Positions 24,947 through 36,616 of a DNA stretch of 64,000 bases are shown here, piece by piece. Made by a program: the position numbers and the translations under genes. The stretch is from Lachnospiraceae bacterium (GTDB taxonomy: Bacteria > Bacillota > Clostridia > Lachnospirales > Lachnospiraceae), in NCBI GenBank assembly GCA_900199595.1, contig FZRB01000005.1:1-64000 (forward strand), written 5' to 3'. Each line of letters starts with the position of its first letter. Position 1 is the first letter of the stretch. The notes beneath the pieces are model-generated. The model searched no databases, was not told where the DNA came from, and saw only the letters and a program-made list of their open reading frames with translations.

Positions 24947-26718
24947 TAGTCTTCCTCCTTTCCTATAAGTCCTGCAAGTTCACGTGTTATTTCTTCATGA
25001 ACCTTTATATACTGTGCTTCAATATTCTCTTCAAGAGTATATTTATATCGTCCGATATCCTCTCGAACCGGCATAGCTACTATGTCATTTATATTAGCGC
25101 CTTCTTTGAGCGCTTTTGAGCTTTCATCATAGAACTGATAAACTAACTTCTGCATAAAGAACTGTTTCTGCATGGAAGTATAAGTATCAACCTCATCAAA
25201 TGAATTCTGATGAAGGAAGTCCTCTCTTATGGAACGGGCTGCTTCCATCTTAAGTCTGTCCTGAGGTGAAAGCGCATCCATACCTACCATCTTAACGATT
25301 TCATTAAGTGAAGCCTCTTCCTGAAGCAAACTCATAAGCTCCTGTCTGGTCTTCATCCAGCCTTCATCTACATTTGTATCAAACCAGCCCTTCATCTCAT
25401 CAAGATAGAGGCTGTAGCTGTTCAGCCAGTTGATTGCAGGGAAATGTCTCTGATAAGCAAGACTTGCATCAAGTGACCAGAACACCTTAACGATACGAAG
25501 TGTAGCCTGTGATACAGGCTCTGATATATCACCACCCGGAGGTGAAACAGCACCGATAGCTGAAAGTGCACCCTGTCTCTCATCACTTCCAAGACAAACT
25601 ACATGTCCGGCTCTCTCATAGAACTGGGCAAGACGTGATGCAAGATATGCAGGATAACCTTCCTCACCGGGCATCTCTTCAAGACGACCTGACATCTCAC
25701 GAAGAGCCTCTGCCCAACGTGATGTTGAATCAGCCATAAGCGCTACTGAATATCCCATGTCTCTAAAGTACTCTGCAAGAGTAATTCCTGTATATATTGA
25801 TGCCTCACGGGCAGCAACCGGCATATCCGATGTATTTGCAATAAGGATAGTTCTCTTCATAAGTGACTCGCCTGTACGAGGATCCTTAAGCTCAGGGAAC
25901 TCGTTAAGAACGTCAGTCATCTCATTACCACGCTCTCCACATCCGATATATACAACGATTTCAGCATCTGCCCACTTAGCAAGCTGATGCTGGATAACTG
26001 TCTTTCCTGAACCGAAAGGTCCCGGAACAGCTGCAACACCACCCTTAGCAATAGGGAAAAATGTATCAACTACGCGCTGACCTGTTATAAGCGGCTGACG
26101 AGGTGGAAGTTTCTTCTTATATGGACGACCTTTACGAACAGGCCATTTCTGCATCATGGTAAGCTCTTTATCTCCGTCTGCAGTCTCAACAACTGCTACA
26201 GTATCAACTACTGTAAAAGAACCACTCTCTATACTCTTAATAGTTCCTTCAATACCGTAAGGAACCATGATCTTCTGTGTAACTACTTCGGTCTCCTGAA
26301 CTGTACCAATTATATCTCCGGCAACAACCTTATCACCGGTCTTTGCGGTAGCAACAAAGTCCCATTTCTTATCTCTGTCAAGCGAAGGAACCTCAACACC
26401 TCTGGCAAGAAGGTTTCCACCTGTAACCTCCATGATTTTTGTAAGAGGTCTCTGGATACCATCATAGATAGAACCCATAAGTCCGGGACCCAGCTCAACT
26501 GAAAGAGGAACCTCTGTAGATTCAACCGGTTCACCCGGTCCAAGTCCGGCCGTCTCCTCATAAACCTGAATAGATGCCTCGTCTCCGTGCATCTCTATTA
26601 TCTCACCTATAAGTCGCTCATTACTAACACGTACAACGTCGAACATATCGGCATCACGCATTCCTGTTGCAATAACAAGAGGTCCTGCGACTTTCTTTAT
26701 CTTACCAACTACTCCCAT
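24946..26718 (-). CDS. atpA: V-type ATP synthase catalytic subunit A
   Basis: The 590-residue catalytic subunit hydrolyses or makes ATP. The Walker A loop is Gly-Pro-Phe-Gly-Ser-Gly-Lys-Thr (about residue 233-240), preceded by the V-type-specific bulge domain. Later come Glu-Arg-Gly-Asn-Glu-Met, [11 protein letters not shown] and Glu-Gly-Tyr-Pro-Ala-Tyr-Leu. All are intact. AAAGGAG lies before ATG 26718, 33 bases behind atpF. Together with B it forms the soluble head. Confidence 0.97.
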   Translation of the reverse strand: MGVVGKIKKVAGPLVIATGMRDADMFDVVRVSNERLIGEIIEMHGDEASIQVYEETAGLGPGEPVESTEVPLSVELGPGLMGSIYDGIQRPLTKIMEVTGGNLLARGVEVPSLDRDKKWDFVATAKTGDKVVAGDIIGTVQETEVVTQKIMVPYGIEGTIKSIESGSFTVVDTVAVVETADGDKELTMMQKWPVRKGRPYKKKLPPRQPLITGQRVVDTFFPIAKGGVAAVPGPFGSGKTVIQHQLAKWADAEIVVYIGCGERGNEMTDVLNEFPELKDPRTGESLMKRTILIANTSDMPVAAREASIYTGITLAEYFRDMGYSVALMADSTSRWAEALREMSGRLEEMPGEEGYPAYLASRLAQFYERAGHVVCLGSDERQGALSAIGAVSPPGGDISEPVSQATLRIVKVFWSLDASLAYQRHFPAINWLNSYSLYLDEMKGWFDTNVDEGWMKTRQELMSLLQEEASLNEIVKMVGMDALSPQDRLKMEAARSIREDFLHQNSFDEVDTYTSMQKQFFMQKLVYQFYDESSKALKEGANINDIVAMPVREDIGRYKYTLEENIEAQYIKVHEEITRELAGLIGKEED

Positions 26719-26751
26719 GGAGCGTTTCTCCTTTCTTTTAATTACACCTCA

Positions 26752-27078
26752 TCACTCACCGAAGAGAATATCTGAACCTACGGCCTGCTCAACTGAACGG
26801 CGTACTGCTCGTATTCCGTCTCCGGTATTACCCTTTACTCCGGGTATCTGGATTATGGCAGGTGTCATCACTTCTCTATATTTTTCGATCTGCTTTGAAG
26901 TGATCTTTGCCAGTTCTTCTGTTATATATATGATCCCGTATCCACTGCCTGCAAGATTCTTCAGTGTTCTTACTGCATCCTCTTCTCCTTCTACAGGAAA
27001 TGTGCTAAGTCCCAGGGAGGCAAATCCATAGATACTGTCATAATCGCCGATTACTGCAATTTTATTCTCATCATCCAT
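26752..27078 (-). CDS. atpF: V-type ATP synthase subunit F
   Basis: The 108-residue small central-stalk subunit has the Rossmann-like start Ile-Ala-Val-Ile-Gly-Asp-Tyr-Asp-Ser-Ile-Tyr-Gly-Phe-Ala-Ser-Leu-Gly. Glu-Glu-Leu-Ala in the middle and Ile-Gln-Ile-Pro-Gly-Val near the end are typical. The reading frame overlaps the end of the C-subunit gene by 8 bases, and the ribosome site AAGGAAAA lies inside that gene, so translation is coupled. It is thought to regulate activity and bind subunit D. Confidence 0.93.
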   Translation of the reverse strand: MDDENKIAVIGDYDSIYGFASLGLSTFPVEGEEDAVRTLKNLAGSGYGIIYITEELAKITSKQIEKYREVMTPAIIQIPGVKGNTGDGIRAVRRSVEQAVGSDILFGE

Positions 27079-28042
27079 ACATTTTCCTTACCCTTTCTGA
27101 GATAGCTTCATTACTGAAGCCATTAGCCTTGGCAGTCATAATGATGCGGGCTGTTCTTATCTCGTTTTGTTTTGCAAGAAAGTAAGCAACTATCGGACCA
27201 CTGGACTGAATATTGGTTTTCTGTGTCATAAGTGAACTCATAATGGAATCATCACACCATTTTTCAAAGCTTGAAAATGATTCCTTAAGCGCTTCTACAG
27301 CTCCTTTATATCCAACCCTATCCAAAAATTCATATACACTTTCCTGTCCGTTGGCTGCGGATTTAGCAAGAGTCCTTACATCAAATGTTCTGTTAGGCGC
27401 AAGTGCATCCTCTATTACCTGAAGACTCTTCTTTGTAATAGCGGCTCTGACAGCTATTTTAATATCAGCAATAACAACCTTTTTTTCTGCATAATCACTT
27501 AAGAATCTGTCCTTTGTGGTTGACGCAACCTTCTCAGTAGCATCCAGACAGGCTCTGTCGATCATAATATCCAGACGTTGTCCGTCTCTGGTTGTCAGCA
27601 TAAGCTCCATTGCATCTTTAGCAAGCTTTCTCATATCTTCAGGAAGCTTTTCATATTCCTTATTCCTGATTATAGAAAGCATGGTGTCTTTATCATAGGT
27701 TTTATGATCATAGAATGCCTGGACGTCAGTAATGCCTGTACAAACCTCTTTAATCGCAGCTTTAAGATTATGGTATAATTCTTCGATAAATAGTGTATCA
27801 ATAATTTCCTTATCAACACCAAGACTGGTCAGCTGCTTCATCTCTGACTCTTCAGCTGCACTAAGTAATTCCTCCATACTCATATCAGAAGAATTATCTC
27901 CCCATCCTCTTTCATTTAAGAAACTCAGAACCTCTTTTTCGCTTTTCATACCAATCATAGTCTGTATATCAGCATCTGTGAGCAGAGTCTTTTCCTTTGC
28001 TCTGATACTGGCGACAGCATAGATATAATCTGCGTCTCTCAT
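27071..28042 (-). CDS. atpC: V-type ATP synthase subunit C
   Basis: The 323-residue connector joins the central stalk to the K-ring. It is helix-rich with the family start Tyr-Ile-Tyr-Ala-Val-Ala-Ser-Ile-Arg-Ala-Lys-Glu-Lys-Thr-Leu-Leu. Arg-Thr-Ala-Arg-Ile-Ile-Met-Thr-Ala-Lys lies near the C-terminus, where family members typically have an Asn-Ile-Arg-Ile-like stretch. It overlaps atpF by 8 bases and begins 34 bases after atpE. Confidence 0.92.
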   Translation of the reverse strand: MRDADYIYAVASIRAKEKTLLTDADIQTMIGMKSEKEVLSFLNERGWGDNSSDMSMEELLSAAEESEMKQLTSLGVDKEIIDTLFIEELYHNLKAAIKEVCTGITDVQAFYDHKTYDKDTMLSIIRNKEYEKLPEDMRKLAKDAMELMLTTRDGQRLDIMIDRACLDATEKVASTTKDRFLSDYAEKKVVIADIKIAVRAAITKKSLQVIEDALAPNRTFDVRTLAKSAANGQESVYEFLDRVGYKGAVEALKESFSSFEKWCDDSIMSSLMTQKTNIQSSGPIVAYFLAKQNEIRTARIIMTAKANGFSNEAISERVRKMYG

Positions 28043-28076
28043 TTATTTCTCCTGTATTAACCTAAACAATAAATAA

Positions 28077-28682
28077 TTAATCTGTGATGTCCTTAAAAAG
28101 AACAGAATTAATTATATCTACCAGTTTTTCTTCATTTTCTTCAAATAAAGCATCTATGGATGAATTAATCTCTATATTGCCGTACTTAAGGATAAAACCG
28201 CCGTTAATGTTAGCAGGTTCCTTACCCACTTCAAGAGTTCCTCCATTTTTAGTAGCAACAACATTTATCTCTTTATCAAAATCATCCGGGATACGACCTA
28301 AATCCTTTGAATTAAGAAACAGAACGCCCTTATCTGCCTGAACAGATGATTCAAGTATTTTTAGTAAAGTACCAAAATATGTTTTATCATCATATCCAAG
28401 TATTTTTTCCTTGGCCTTGTTAAGAGTATCCTCTATTATCTGCTGCTTCTGCTTCAAAAGTCTGAGCTTCTCTATCTGCTCGTTCTGTGACTGAATCTTT
28501 TTTCTCTCGTCAGCAACCTTTTTATCAAGTCTTTCATCAGCCGCTTTGGAAAGCTTTTCAGCTTCTGCTTCTGCTTTCTGCTTTAACTCATCTGCAGCTT
28601 TCTCAGCGGAAGTGATTATCTGAGCAGCTTCTATTTCAGCATCCCGGGCTATCACTTTAGTGATATTCTCTATTCCCGCCAT
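28077..28682 (-). CDS. atpE: V-type ATP synthase subunit E
   Basis: The 201-residue peripheral-stalk subunit has a long charged N-terminal helix (about 10-95, rich in Ala, Glu, Lys and Gln) that pairs with subunit H/G as a stator. A globular C-terminal part follows, including Gly-Gly-Phe-Ile-Leu-Lys-Tyr-Gly-Asn-Ile-Glu-Ile-Asn. AAGGAGG stands 4 bases before the ATG. The gene lies 217 bases behind atpK, a gap filled by structured element C. Confidence 0.92.
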   Translation of the reverse strand: MAGIENITKVIARDAEIEAAQIITSAEKAADELKQKAEAEAEKLSKAADERLDKKVADERKKIQSQNEQIEKLRLLKQKQQIIEDTLNKAKEKILGYDDKTYFGTLLKILESSVQADKGVLFLNSKDLGRIPDDFDKEINVVATKNGGTLEVGKEPANINGGFILKYGNIEINSSIDALFEENEEKLVDIINSVLFKDITD

Positions 28683-28704
28683 AGCTCCTCCTTATCTATT
28701 ATAT

Positions 28705-28887
28705 TTTTTGATATCATAACGTTAATTCGGAAAATCGCTGCTTCGCAGCTTATCATTTTGCTTTCACAAAATGTTTTCCTCATTTACGTTATGGCAGCTT
28801 ACTTCGTAAGTTACCACACAGTTTTTATTAATATTCCTGTGCATGCAAGCATGCTCGGCTTATATATAAAAACTGTTATATCAAAAA
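28705..28887. repeat. Multi-hairpin element C inside the ATPase operon
   Basis: The outer stem TTTTTGATAT/ATATCAAAAA (28705-28714, 28878-28887) encloses CATAACGT/ACGTTATG (28715-28722, 28786-28793). Inside that sit GGAAAA/TTTTCC and the words ATTCGGAA, TCGCT and TTCCTCAT shared with elements A and B. A small AGCTTAC/GTAAGTT hairpin (28796-28812) and a 10-bp stem CAGTTTTTAT/ATAAAAACTG (28819-28828, 28866-28875) follow. It begins 12 bases behind the atpK stop. It is related to A and B but lacks their first hairpin. Confidence 0.65.
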
Positions 28888-28899
28888 GTTACTACACTT

Positions 28900-31390
<2,491 letters not shown>

Positions 31391-31428
31391 GTTTTATCCC
31401 GCCTTTCTTTATATAATTGGTAGAAAGC

Positions 31429-31737
31429 CTATACAAGAGCAGCTATAACCTTGTCAACAGCTTCGGCTTCCTTAGACTTAACACTATCTTCTAAATCAGA
31501 AGCTTTTTTATCAGCAGATACCCTGGCATCATTTGCTGAAAGCTGTCTTTCTTCTTCAAGTTTATTAAATATATCTGTCTGCTTCTGCTTGATACTTTGC
31601 TCTGCATCTTTAATAATCTGAGAATACTGTGATTCAGAATTTTTCTTTATCTGATCAGCATCATTCTTTGCTTTTTGAAGCATTTCGGCAGCAGCCTTTT
31701 CGGCAGCCTCAACTTCCATCATTGCTTCTTTTAACAT
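31429..31737 (-). CDS. atpH: V-type ATP synthase subunit H/G (peripheral-stalk coiled coil)
   Basis: The 102-residue protein is a single Ala/Glu/Lys-rich coiled coil with no other domain, as in the bacterial stator partner of subunit E. Position as first gene before atpI supports the call. Start 31737 follows GGGAGGAATCCTA; the longer frame uses a TTG upstream of the ribosome site. The promoter lies 54 bases upstream. Confidence 0.85.
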   Translation of the reverse strand: MLKEAMMEVEAAEKAAAEMLQKAKNDADQIKKNSESQYSQIIKDAEQSIKQKQTDIFNKLEEERQLSANDARVSADKKASDLEDSVKSKEAEAVDKVIAALV

Positions 31738-31791
31738 TAGGATTCCTCCCTTCAAAACTTAGGTATGCCCATTTTTGAACACACATATGCT

Positions 31792-31820
31792 ATTATACTA
31801 ATTTTAGTGTGTTAAAGCAA
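31792..31820 (-). promoter_or_regulatory. Promoter of the V-type ATPase operon
   Basis: TTGCTT (31815-31820), a 17-base spacer and TATAAT (31792-31797) on the minus strand lie 54 bases before atpH. The A+T-rich spacer region also contains the mirrored words AACACAC and GTGTGTT around the -10, which might be an operator. Confidence 0.7.
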
Positions 31821-31838
31821 CTAGACATTTTTGTATCA

Positions 31839-31868
31839 TTGACAAAAATTTATATTATTTGATATATT
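31839..31868 (+). promoter_or_regulatory. Promoter of the araC-family gene
   Basis: A consensus TTGACA (31839-31844) is followed after 18 bases by TATATT (31863-31868), 37 bases before the ATG at 31906. It is back to back with the ATPase promoter. Confidence 0.55.
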
Positions 31869-31905
31869 TAATATATTGAAATAATATCATTATCAGGTGA
31901 GGATT

Positions 31906-32838
31906 ATGACATATTTAAAAAAGAATGCCGTTCCTGCAAAATATCAACAGGCGGATGGTAATATAGGCGAACGTGTTGTACGTAATAAAAGGGAACTGGT
32001 CTCCTACAACCAGACTTCCCATATAAGAATATGGTACAACAATCAACCCGAAGGATATGCACTTCATGCTCATGAAGCTCTTGAGGTTTTTATCTGTATT
32101 CAAAATGATTATCAGATAAATGCAAATAACAAGACTTACATACTTAAAGAAGGAGATATACTTATCATACCTCCTCTTATGTCACATGAGTATATAAATG
32201 ACAAAACCGGAATAAGATTCATATATCTTATAGAACTCAGCAACTTTTTCAAATCACATGATTATAAATCAATAGAACCCTTGTTCTTTGACGCTTTTTT
32301 ATGCAATATGAAAACATGCCCGGATATTTACGAGACAGTATACAGGCTGTTCATGGAAATGAATGCAGTATACTTTACAAATGCAAACTTCTGGGAAACT
32401 ATTGTATATGACAAGATATATCAGGTATTTATAGAAATATCAAAGCATTCGGAATTTCTGATGAGCGAGGAATTCGAATCCTCATCTCATTCTGCAAGCA
32501 GGATCAATGCACTGCTTAAATATATAGATGTAAATTATTCCGAGGAAATATCAACCGAAAGGGCTGCAGAATATACAGGCTTTTCAAAATATCATTTCTT
32601 AAGACTGTTTAAACTTCAGACCGGATATACATTCCACGAATACCTGACTATTAAAAGAATAAGCAAAGCGGAGTCCCTTTTAGCTACCGATATTCCTATA
32701 ACTGAAATCGCATTTCAGACTGGTTTCAACACTCTTCCATCCTTCTGCAGAACCTTTAAAAAATATAAAAACTATTCGCCAAGCGATTATAAGAAGCTTA
32801 TTCTTAATGCTGATACAGATAATCATTCAAACTTATAA
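31906..32838 (+). CDS. AraC-family transcriptional regulator
   Basis: The 310-residue protein has an N-terminal cupin-like sensor (about 30-150, with His-Ala-His-Glu-Ala-Leu-Glu-Val and Pro-Pro-Leu-Met-Ser-His-Glu). The C-terminal double helix-turn-helix (about 205-300) has Ala-Ala-Glu-Tyr-Thr-Gly-Phe-Ser-Lys-Tyr-His-Phe-Leu-Arg-Leu-Phe and Ile-Ala-Phe-Gln-Thr-Gly-Phe-Asn-Thr-Leu-Pro-Ser-Phe-Cys-Arg-Thr-Phe-Lys-Lys. ATG 31906 follows AGGTGAGG; the GTG at 31897 lies inside that site. It faces the ABC transporter genes. Paired 21-bp-spaced repeats upstream of the binding-protein and GH3 genes are its likely targets, and a sugar its likely ligand. Confidence 0.92.
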   Translation: MTYLKKNAVPAKYQQADGNIGERVVRNKRELVSYNQTSHIRIWYNNQPEGYALHAHEALEVFICIQNDYQINANNKTYILKEGDILIIPPLMSHEYINDKTGIRFIYLIELSNFFKSHDYKSIEPLFFDAFLCNMKTCPDIYETVYRLFMEMNAVYFTNANFWETIVYDKIYQVFIEISKHSEFLMSEEFESSSHSASRINALLKYIDVNYSEEISTERAAEYTGFSKYHFLRLFKLQTGYTFHEYLTIKRISKAESLLATDIPITEIAFQTGFNTLPSFCRTFKKYKNYSPSDYKKLILNADTDNHSNL

Positions 32839-32866
32839 ATATATAAACTTATATTAACTAATAAAG

Positions 32867-32896
32867 AAAAGACCATCCGATATCGGATGGTCTTTT
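32867..32896. terminator. Bidirectional terminator between araC-type gene and transporter
   Basis: AAAAGACCATCCGAT and its exact mirror form a 30-base perfect palindrome running into a T-run. It serves the convergent araC-type gene and ABC permease genes. Its sequence differs from the four-member family. From 32897 to 33013 there are only loose TTAACCTTC-like repeats. Confidence 0.88.
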
Positions 32897-33013
32897 TATA
32901 CCTTCACTAATACTTTAACCTTCTTAAATACTTTTTAACCTTCACGATCTGTAAACTAACCTTCACTAACTAATTTACAAATCCCCATTTTATTAATTAA
33001 CTTTAATACACAA

Positions 33014-33892
33014 TTAACTCTTTACACCACCAAGTGCTACACCGGCGATAATGTATTTTGAAAGAATCAGATACATTATGATCAGTGGAAGAACTGTAAG
33101 TGTAAGTCCCATATATACTGAACCATATTCTGTCTTGTAGATATCACCTCTAAGGAGGGAAACCATTATAGGCATAGTATACTTATCTTTGTTTGTAAGA
33201 AGAACAAGAGGTGTAAACAGGTTGTTCCAGCTATTAACGAAACAGAATATAGCCTGTGTAGCAATAGCCGGTTTCATAATTGGAAGTACGATTCCATTGA
33301 AAATTCTGAATTCTCCTGCTCCATCTATACGAGCGGCCTGAACTATCTCCATCGATAAAGTAGGGTACAGATACTGTCTCATAAAGAACACTGTCGCAGG
33401 AGCTGCAATTGCAGGAAGTATAAGCATTGACAAATGATTGGTCATTCCAATTTTATAAACGAATTTATAAAAACCTATCATTGTAACCTGTGCAGGAATC
33501 ATCATAACTCCTACTACAAAGCTAAAGAATGCATTTTTAAGCTTCCATTCATACGCTACCAATGCATAAGCAGTGAGTGATGAGAAGTAAACTGTAAGGA
33601 GGGTTGAACCTACTGAAATAATAAGAGAGTTCATAAGACCCACCATAGGATTAAATGACTTACCAGTCAGAATCTGGAAATTCTGAATCATATGGGAAGA
33701 TGGTATTAGTGATAAGGCATGTTGCTGTATCTGTGTTGTCGACCTGGTCGAGTTAACAATCATAATCCAGAAAGGTAGTACGCTGAGTGCTGATAAAATT
33801 ATACAAACAACATGTATAACTACCTTCATTCCGTTATGACTTTTGGGTGCCATTGTTGCGCTGTCGTATGACTTAGCTGCTGATTCTGCCAT
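33014..33892 (-). CDS. Sugar ABC transporter permease, MalG type
   Basis: The 292-residue permease has six membrane segments. The EAA loop lies near residue 190-210 (Ala-Ala-Arg-Ile-Asp-Gly-Ala-Gly-Glu-Phe-Arg-Ile-Phe-Asn-Gly-Ile-Val-Leu-Pro), which docks the ATPase. The start overlaps the stop of the partner permease. No ATPase gene is present, so a shared MsmK-like ATPase elsewhere in the genome is expected, as is common for CUT1 systems in Firmicutes. Confidence 0.92.
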   Translation of the reverse strand: MAESAAKSYDSATMAPKSHNGMKVVIHVVCIILSALSVLPFWIMIVNSTRSTTQIQQHALSLIPSSHMIQNFQILTGKSFNPMVGLMNSLIISVGSTLLTVYFSSLTAYALVAYEWKLKNAFFSFVVGVMMIPAQVTMIGFYKFVYKIGMTNHLSMLILPAIAAPATVFFMRQYLYPTLSMEIVQAARIDGAGEFRIFNGIVLPIMKPAIATQAIFCFVNSWNNLFTPLVLLTNKDKYTMPIMVSLLRGDIYKTEYGSVYMGLTLTVLPLIIMYLILSKYIIAGVALGGVKS

Positions 33893-34863
33893 TATCTAGC
33901 ACCCCCTTTCTTAGCCTTCTTAAGCGCTTTAACTTCTGCTGTTCCGTATCCGTCTCCATCCTTTTCTCTAAGCAGATAGAAAAGAACTGCTGAACAGATC
34001 ATGATGATAACAAACATTATCATACTAGCAGCTGCTGCTCTGTTATACATGAAGCTTCCACTAAAGGCCTGATTGTAGATAAATACACTTGTTGTTGTAG
34101 TTGCGTTATCCGGTCCACCCAGGTTAAAGAGCTTAGGAATATCGAACATATTAAGACCACCGATAAGTGATGTAACAAGTGTGAAAAGAAGTATTGTCTT
34201 TATATTCGGAAGTGTAATCTGGAAGAATATCTGTACTTTGCTAGCACCATCTACTTCAGCAGCATCGAATATCTCCGGATTAATTCCGAGAACACCTGAT
34301 ATGAGTATGAGCATTGTATAACCATACCACATCCAGAATTGTATAAATGCAACTATACCTCTGGTAATTCCCTTACTGATAAGGAAATTCTTTGCTTCCT
34401 TTATAACACCAAGACTAAGAAGAATATCGTTAGCAGGACTGGTAGGATAAGAAAACATTGCATTAAAAAGAATTGCTATAGTTGCCGCCGTAATGATATT
34501 AGGCATGTACAGGAGTACTTTGTATATACCCTGACCTTTTATATTCCATCTTCTGTCTGTAAACCAAGCTGTAAGAAGAAGTGCAAGAAGTATCTGAGGA
34601 ACAAAGTTTACCAGCCAGATAAGAACTGTATTCTTTAATGCACCCTGGAATGTTGGTGCTGAAAGTACCTGCTGGAAGTTCTGGAAAGGATTATCCAGAA
34701 TATGTACCGGCTTAGGCGCAGCACCCTGAAGATCTGTAAAACCTATAAATATTGTATAGCATATAGGATAGAGCTGGAATAAAAGGTAGGCAATAACGAA
34801 TGGAAGACTAAATATGTATCCATATTTGGCATATCTGACTTCACCAGACTTCTTCTTTTTCAT
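33892..34863 (-). CDS. Sugar ABC transporter permease, MalF type
   Basis: The 323-residue permease begins with a Lys-rich cytoplasmic stretch and has six or seven membrane helices. Its EAA loop is Ala-Ala-Glu-Val-Asp-Gly-Ala-Ser-Lys-Val-Gln-Ile-Phe-Phe-Gln-Ile-Thr-Leu-Pro (about 205-225). ATG 34863 is chosen because GGAGG lies 7 bases upstream; the 327-residue frame starts at a TTG within the site. It forms the heterodimer with the MalG-type partner. Confidence 0.92.
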   Translation of the reverse strand: MKKKKSGEVRYAKYGYIFSLPFVIAYLLFQLYPICYTIFIGFTDLQGAAPKPVHILDNPFQNFQQVLSAPTFQGALKNTVLIWLVNFVPQILLALLLTAWFTDRRWNIKGQGIYKVLLYMPNIITAATIAILFNAMFSYPTSPANDILLSLGVIKEAKNFLISKGITRGIVAFIQFWMWYGYTMLILISGVLGINPEIFDAAEVDGASKVQIFFQITLPNIKTILLFTLVTSLIGGLNMFDIPKLFNLGGPDNATTTTSVFIYNQAFSGSFMYNRAAAASMIMFVIIMICSAVLFYLLREKDGDGYGTAEVKALKKAKKGGAR

Positions 34864-34954
34864 ATTGACCTCCAAATAAAAAGTTACTTAAATTTTTGTC
34901 AAAAAATGAAGTGTGCACACTTCAAATATCAAGAACTGTGTTATATTTCCACCG

Positions 34955-34981
34955 GCCGGCACCTGAGGAGCAGGTACCGGC
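34955..34981. other. Hairpin between binding-protein and permease genes
   Basis: GCCGGCACCTG (34955-34965) pairs with CAGGTACCGGC (34971-34981) at 10 of 11 positions. No T-run follows on the minus strand. It lies in the 142-base gap after the solute-binding-protein stop, where such stems commonly protect the upstream message from 3' decay and raise binding protein over permease. That role is inferred. Confidence 0.6.
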
Positions 34982-35005
34982 ACTGTGGATTAATTGTATT
35001 TTTAA

Positions 35006-36490
35006 TTACTCAACTGTAACAGCAAGGTTATCAGCTACATTCTGCTTGAATGCTGCAATAGCATCATCCTTGCTCTTCTCGCCTGCTGAATACTGACGAG
35101 CCTGATCTCTCCAGTAACTGTTGATTGTCTCATCGTACTGTGTAAGGTTCTTACCATTTGCATAAGCGTTTGCGTCACCAAATACATCGAACATATTCTG
35201 ACCACCTAAGAAATCAAGTGTACCATCAGACATATCCATAACTGTAGCTGAAGCTACGCAGTCCTTTGTTCCGCCTTCGCCATTAAATGTACCGTTAGCC
35301 CACATATACTGAAGACCATCCTGTGTACAATTAAGTGTGATCCAGTCGATAATCTGTCCAACAGCTTCCTTCTTCTGTGAATCCTTGTTAGCGAGTACCC
35401 ATGTACCACCCCAGAAGAAACCTACTGGAGGTGCACAACAAGCCCAGTCACCATATGTGCCTTCGCCAACCTTCTCGCCACCACAGTTAGGAGCAAGTGT
35501 ATAGTTGATGAGCCAAGCTGGTCCGAAGAATCCGAAGATTCCCTTCTCGCCTTCGCCCTTCATATCAGCGAACCAAGCATCTGTCCAGTCCTGAGTATCA
35601 TTATGCCAACCGTTGTCCTTGAGATTCTTTGATATATCAAGGAATGCCTCTCTCTTAGGATCGATGTTAAGCTTTCCGTCTACGATCCAGCCTGTATCTG
35701 AGCTGTTCTCAACTGCGTGCCATACATCACCATCACCAGATACGATTCCGTATCCCTTGTCCTTAAGAGTTGCAGCTGCCTCCCAGAACTTATCCCAGTT
35801 CTGTGAACCAGCACCGATGATCTTAGCGATTTCTGCTGGATCATCTGTTCCGAATGCATCCTTAGCGATTGAACGTCTGTAAATGAATGCACCACCGGTT
35901 GCCTGATAACCAAGACCAACAACCTTACCATCTGGATTAGTACCAATATCAACTGTGTACTGTGCAATCTTAGCTTCGTCTATCTCTGCCTGTGTGTTGA
36001 TACCAAGATCATCATATGGGCAAGCATACTGAGCCATATCGCCCTGTGTATACTTAAGAACGAAAGCTGCCTCTGCTGCATAGATATCAGGAGCGTCATC
36101 TCCACCTGCTGCAAGAGCCTGGTCGAGTGCTGGCTGATAAGCACCATCAGTTGTAGCAATGATTGTCTCATTGATTTCGTAGTTGAAGTCAGGATGTGTC
36201 TCCTTGAACTTCTTGATCATGTTAGGAACTTCGTCTGTGAATGCCCAAACATTGATTACTCCACCATCTGATGAAGAAGAATCATCAGCTGCTGTATCAT
36301 CAGCTGCTGCTGTGTCGTCAGCTGCTGTATCATCAGCTGCTGCTGTGTCATCTGAAGCTGCTGCTTCAGTTGTAGCTGCAGAATCATCAGATGATGATGT
36401 GTCTGTAGATGTAGATCCACAACCTGTAGCTACGCCTGCAATCATCATAGCACTAAGTGCTACAGCGAGAGCACGTCTCATTTTTCTCAT
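35006..36490 (-). CDS. Sugar ABC transporter substrate-binding lipoprotein
   Basis: The 494-residue CUT1 binding protein has a signal peptide ending in Gly-Val-Ala-Thr-Gly-Cys (lipidated Cys about residue 24). A long Asp/Thr/Ala/Ser linker (about 25-75) with repeated Ala-Ala-Asp-Asp-Thr units spaces the folded part from the membrane. The domain begins Val-Ile-Asn-Val-Trp-Ala-Phe-Thr-Asp-Glu. Trp-rich segments late in the domain suit stacking on sugars. Two permeases follow. AAGGAGGATT precedes the ATG. The promoter upstream carries two AraC-type direct repeats. Xylo-oligosaccharide is the most likely ligand from context. Confidence 0.92.
   Translation of the reverse strand: MRKMRRALAVALSAMMIAGVATGCGSTSTDTSSSDDSAATTEAAASDDTAAADDTAADDTAAADDTAADDSSSSDGGVINVWAFTDEVPNMIKKFKETHPDFNYEINETIIATTDGAYQPALDQALAAGGDDAPDIYAAEAAFVLKYTQGDMAQYACPYDDLGINTQAEIDEAKIAQYTVDIGTNPDGKVVGLGYQATGGAFIYRRSIAKDAFGTDDPAEIAKIIGAGSQNWDKFWEAAATLKDKGYGIVSGDGDVWHAVENSSDTGWIVDGKLNIDPKREAFLDISKNLKDNGWHNDTQDWTDAWFADMKGEGEKGIFGFFGPAWLINYTLAPNCGGEKVGEGTYGDWACCAPPVGFFWGGTWVLANKDSQKKEAVGQIIDWITLNCTQDGLQYMWANGTFNGEGGTKDCVASATVMDMSDGTLDFLGGQNMFDVFGDANAYANGKNLTQYDETINSYWRDQARQYSAGEKSKDDAIAAFKQNVADNLAVTVE
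36288..36365 (-). repeat. Low-complexity linker-coding repeats
   Basis: Irregular GCTGCTGTATCATCA-like units encode the Ala-Ala-Asp-Asp-Thr linker of the binding protein. Such arrays may change length by slippage. Confidence 0.7.
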
Positions 36491-36548
36491 TGTAAAATCC
36501 TCCTTAAAATACTTAGTATAACCGTCTCCTCAAAGCATGCACACTTTA

Positions 36549-36568
36549 GGCATAATGTATACTATGCC
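36549..36568. promoter_or_regulatory. 20-bp imperfect dyad downstream of the binding-protein promoter
   Basis: GGCATAATGTATACTATGCC has perfect GGCATA/TATGCC outer arms. It lies about 20 bases inside the transcript start expected from the promoter at 36588-36616, a suitable place for a repressor to block. Confidence 0.4.
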
Positions 36569-36587
36569 CGTTGACTAGAACTATTAT

Positions 36588-36616
36588 AGTATAAAATATA
36601 CAAAAACACTTATCAA
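36588..36616 (-). promoter_or_regulatory. Promoter of the ABC transporter operon
   Basis: On the minus strand TTGATA (36611-36616), exactly 17 bases and TATACT (36588-36593). The -35 box lies inside the promoter-proximal copy of the direct repeat at 36610-36623, the geometry of a class II activator site. Confidence 0.65.

Noticed and set aside
32897-33013. Loose TTAACCTTC/CTTCACTAA direct repeats behind the AraC terminator
   Set aside because: Copies are irregular in length and spacing; they fit AT-rich filler and support no operator or array.
34339-34638. 99-codon frame on the plus strand opposite the MalF-type permease
   Set aside because: It is a shadow of the permease gene, with a Cys/Lys/Tyr-rich composition typical of antisense frames.
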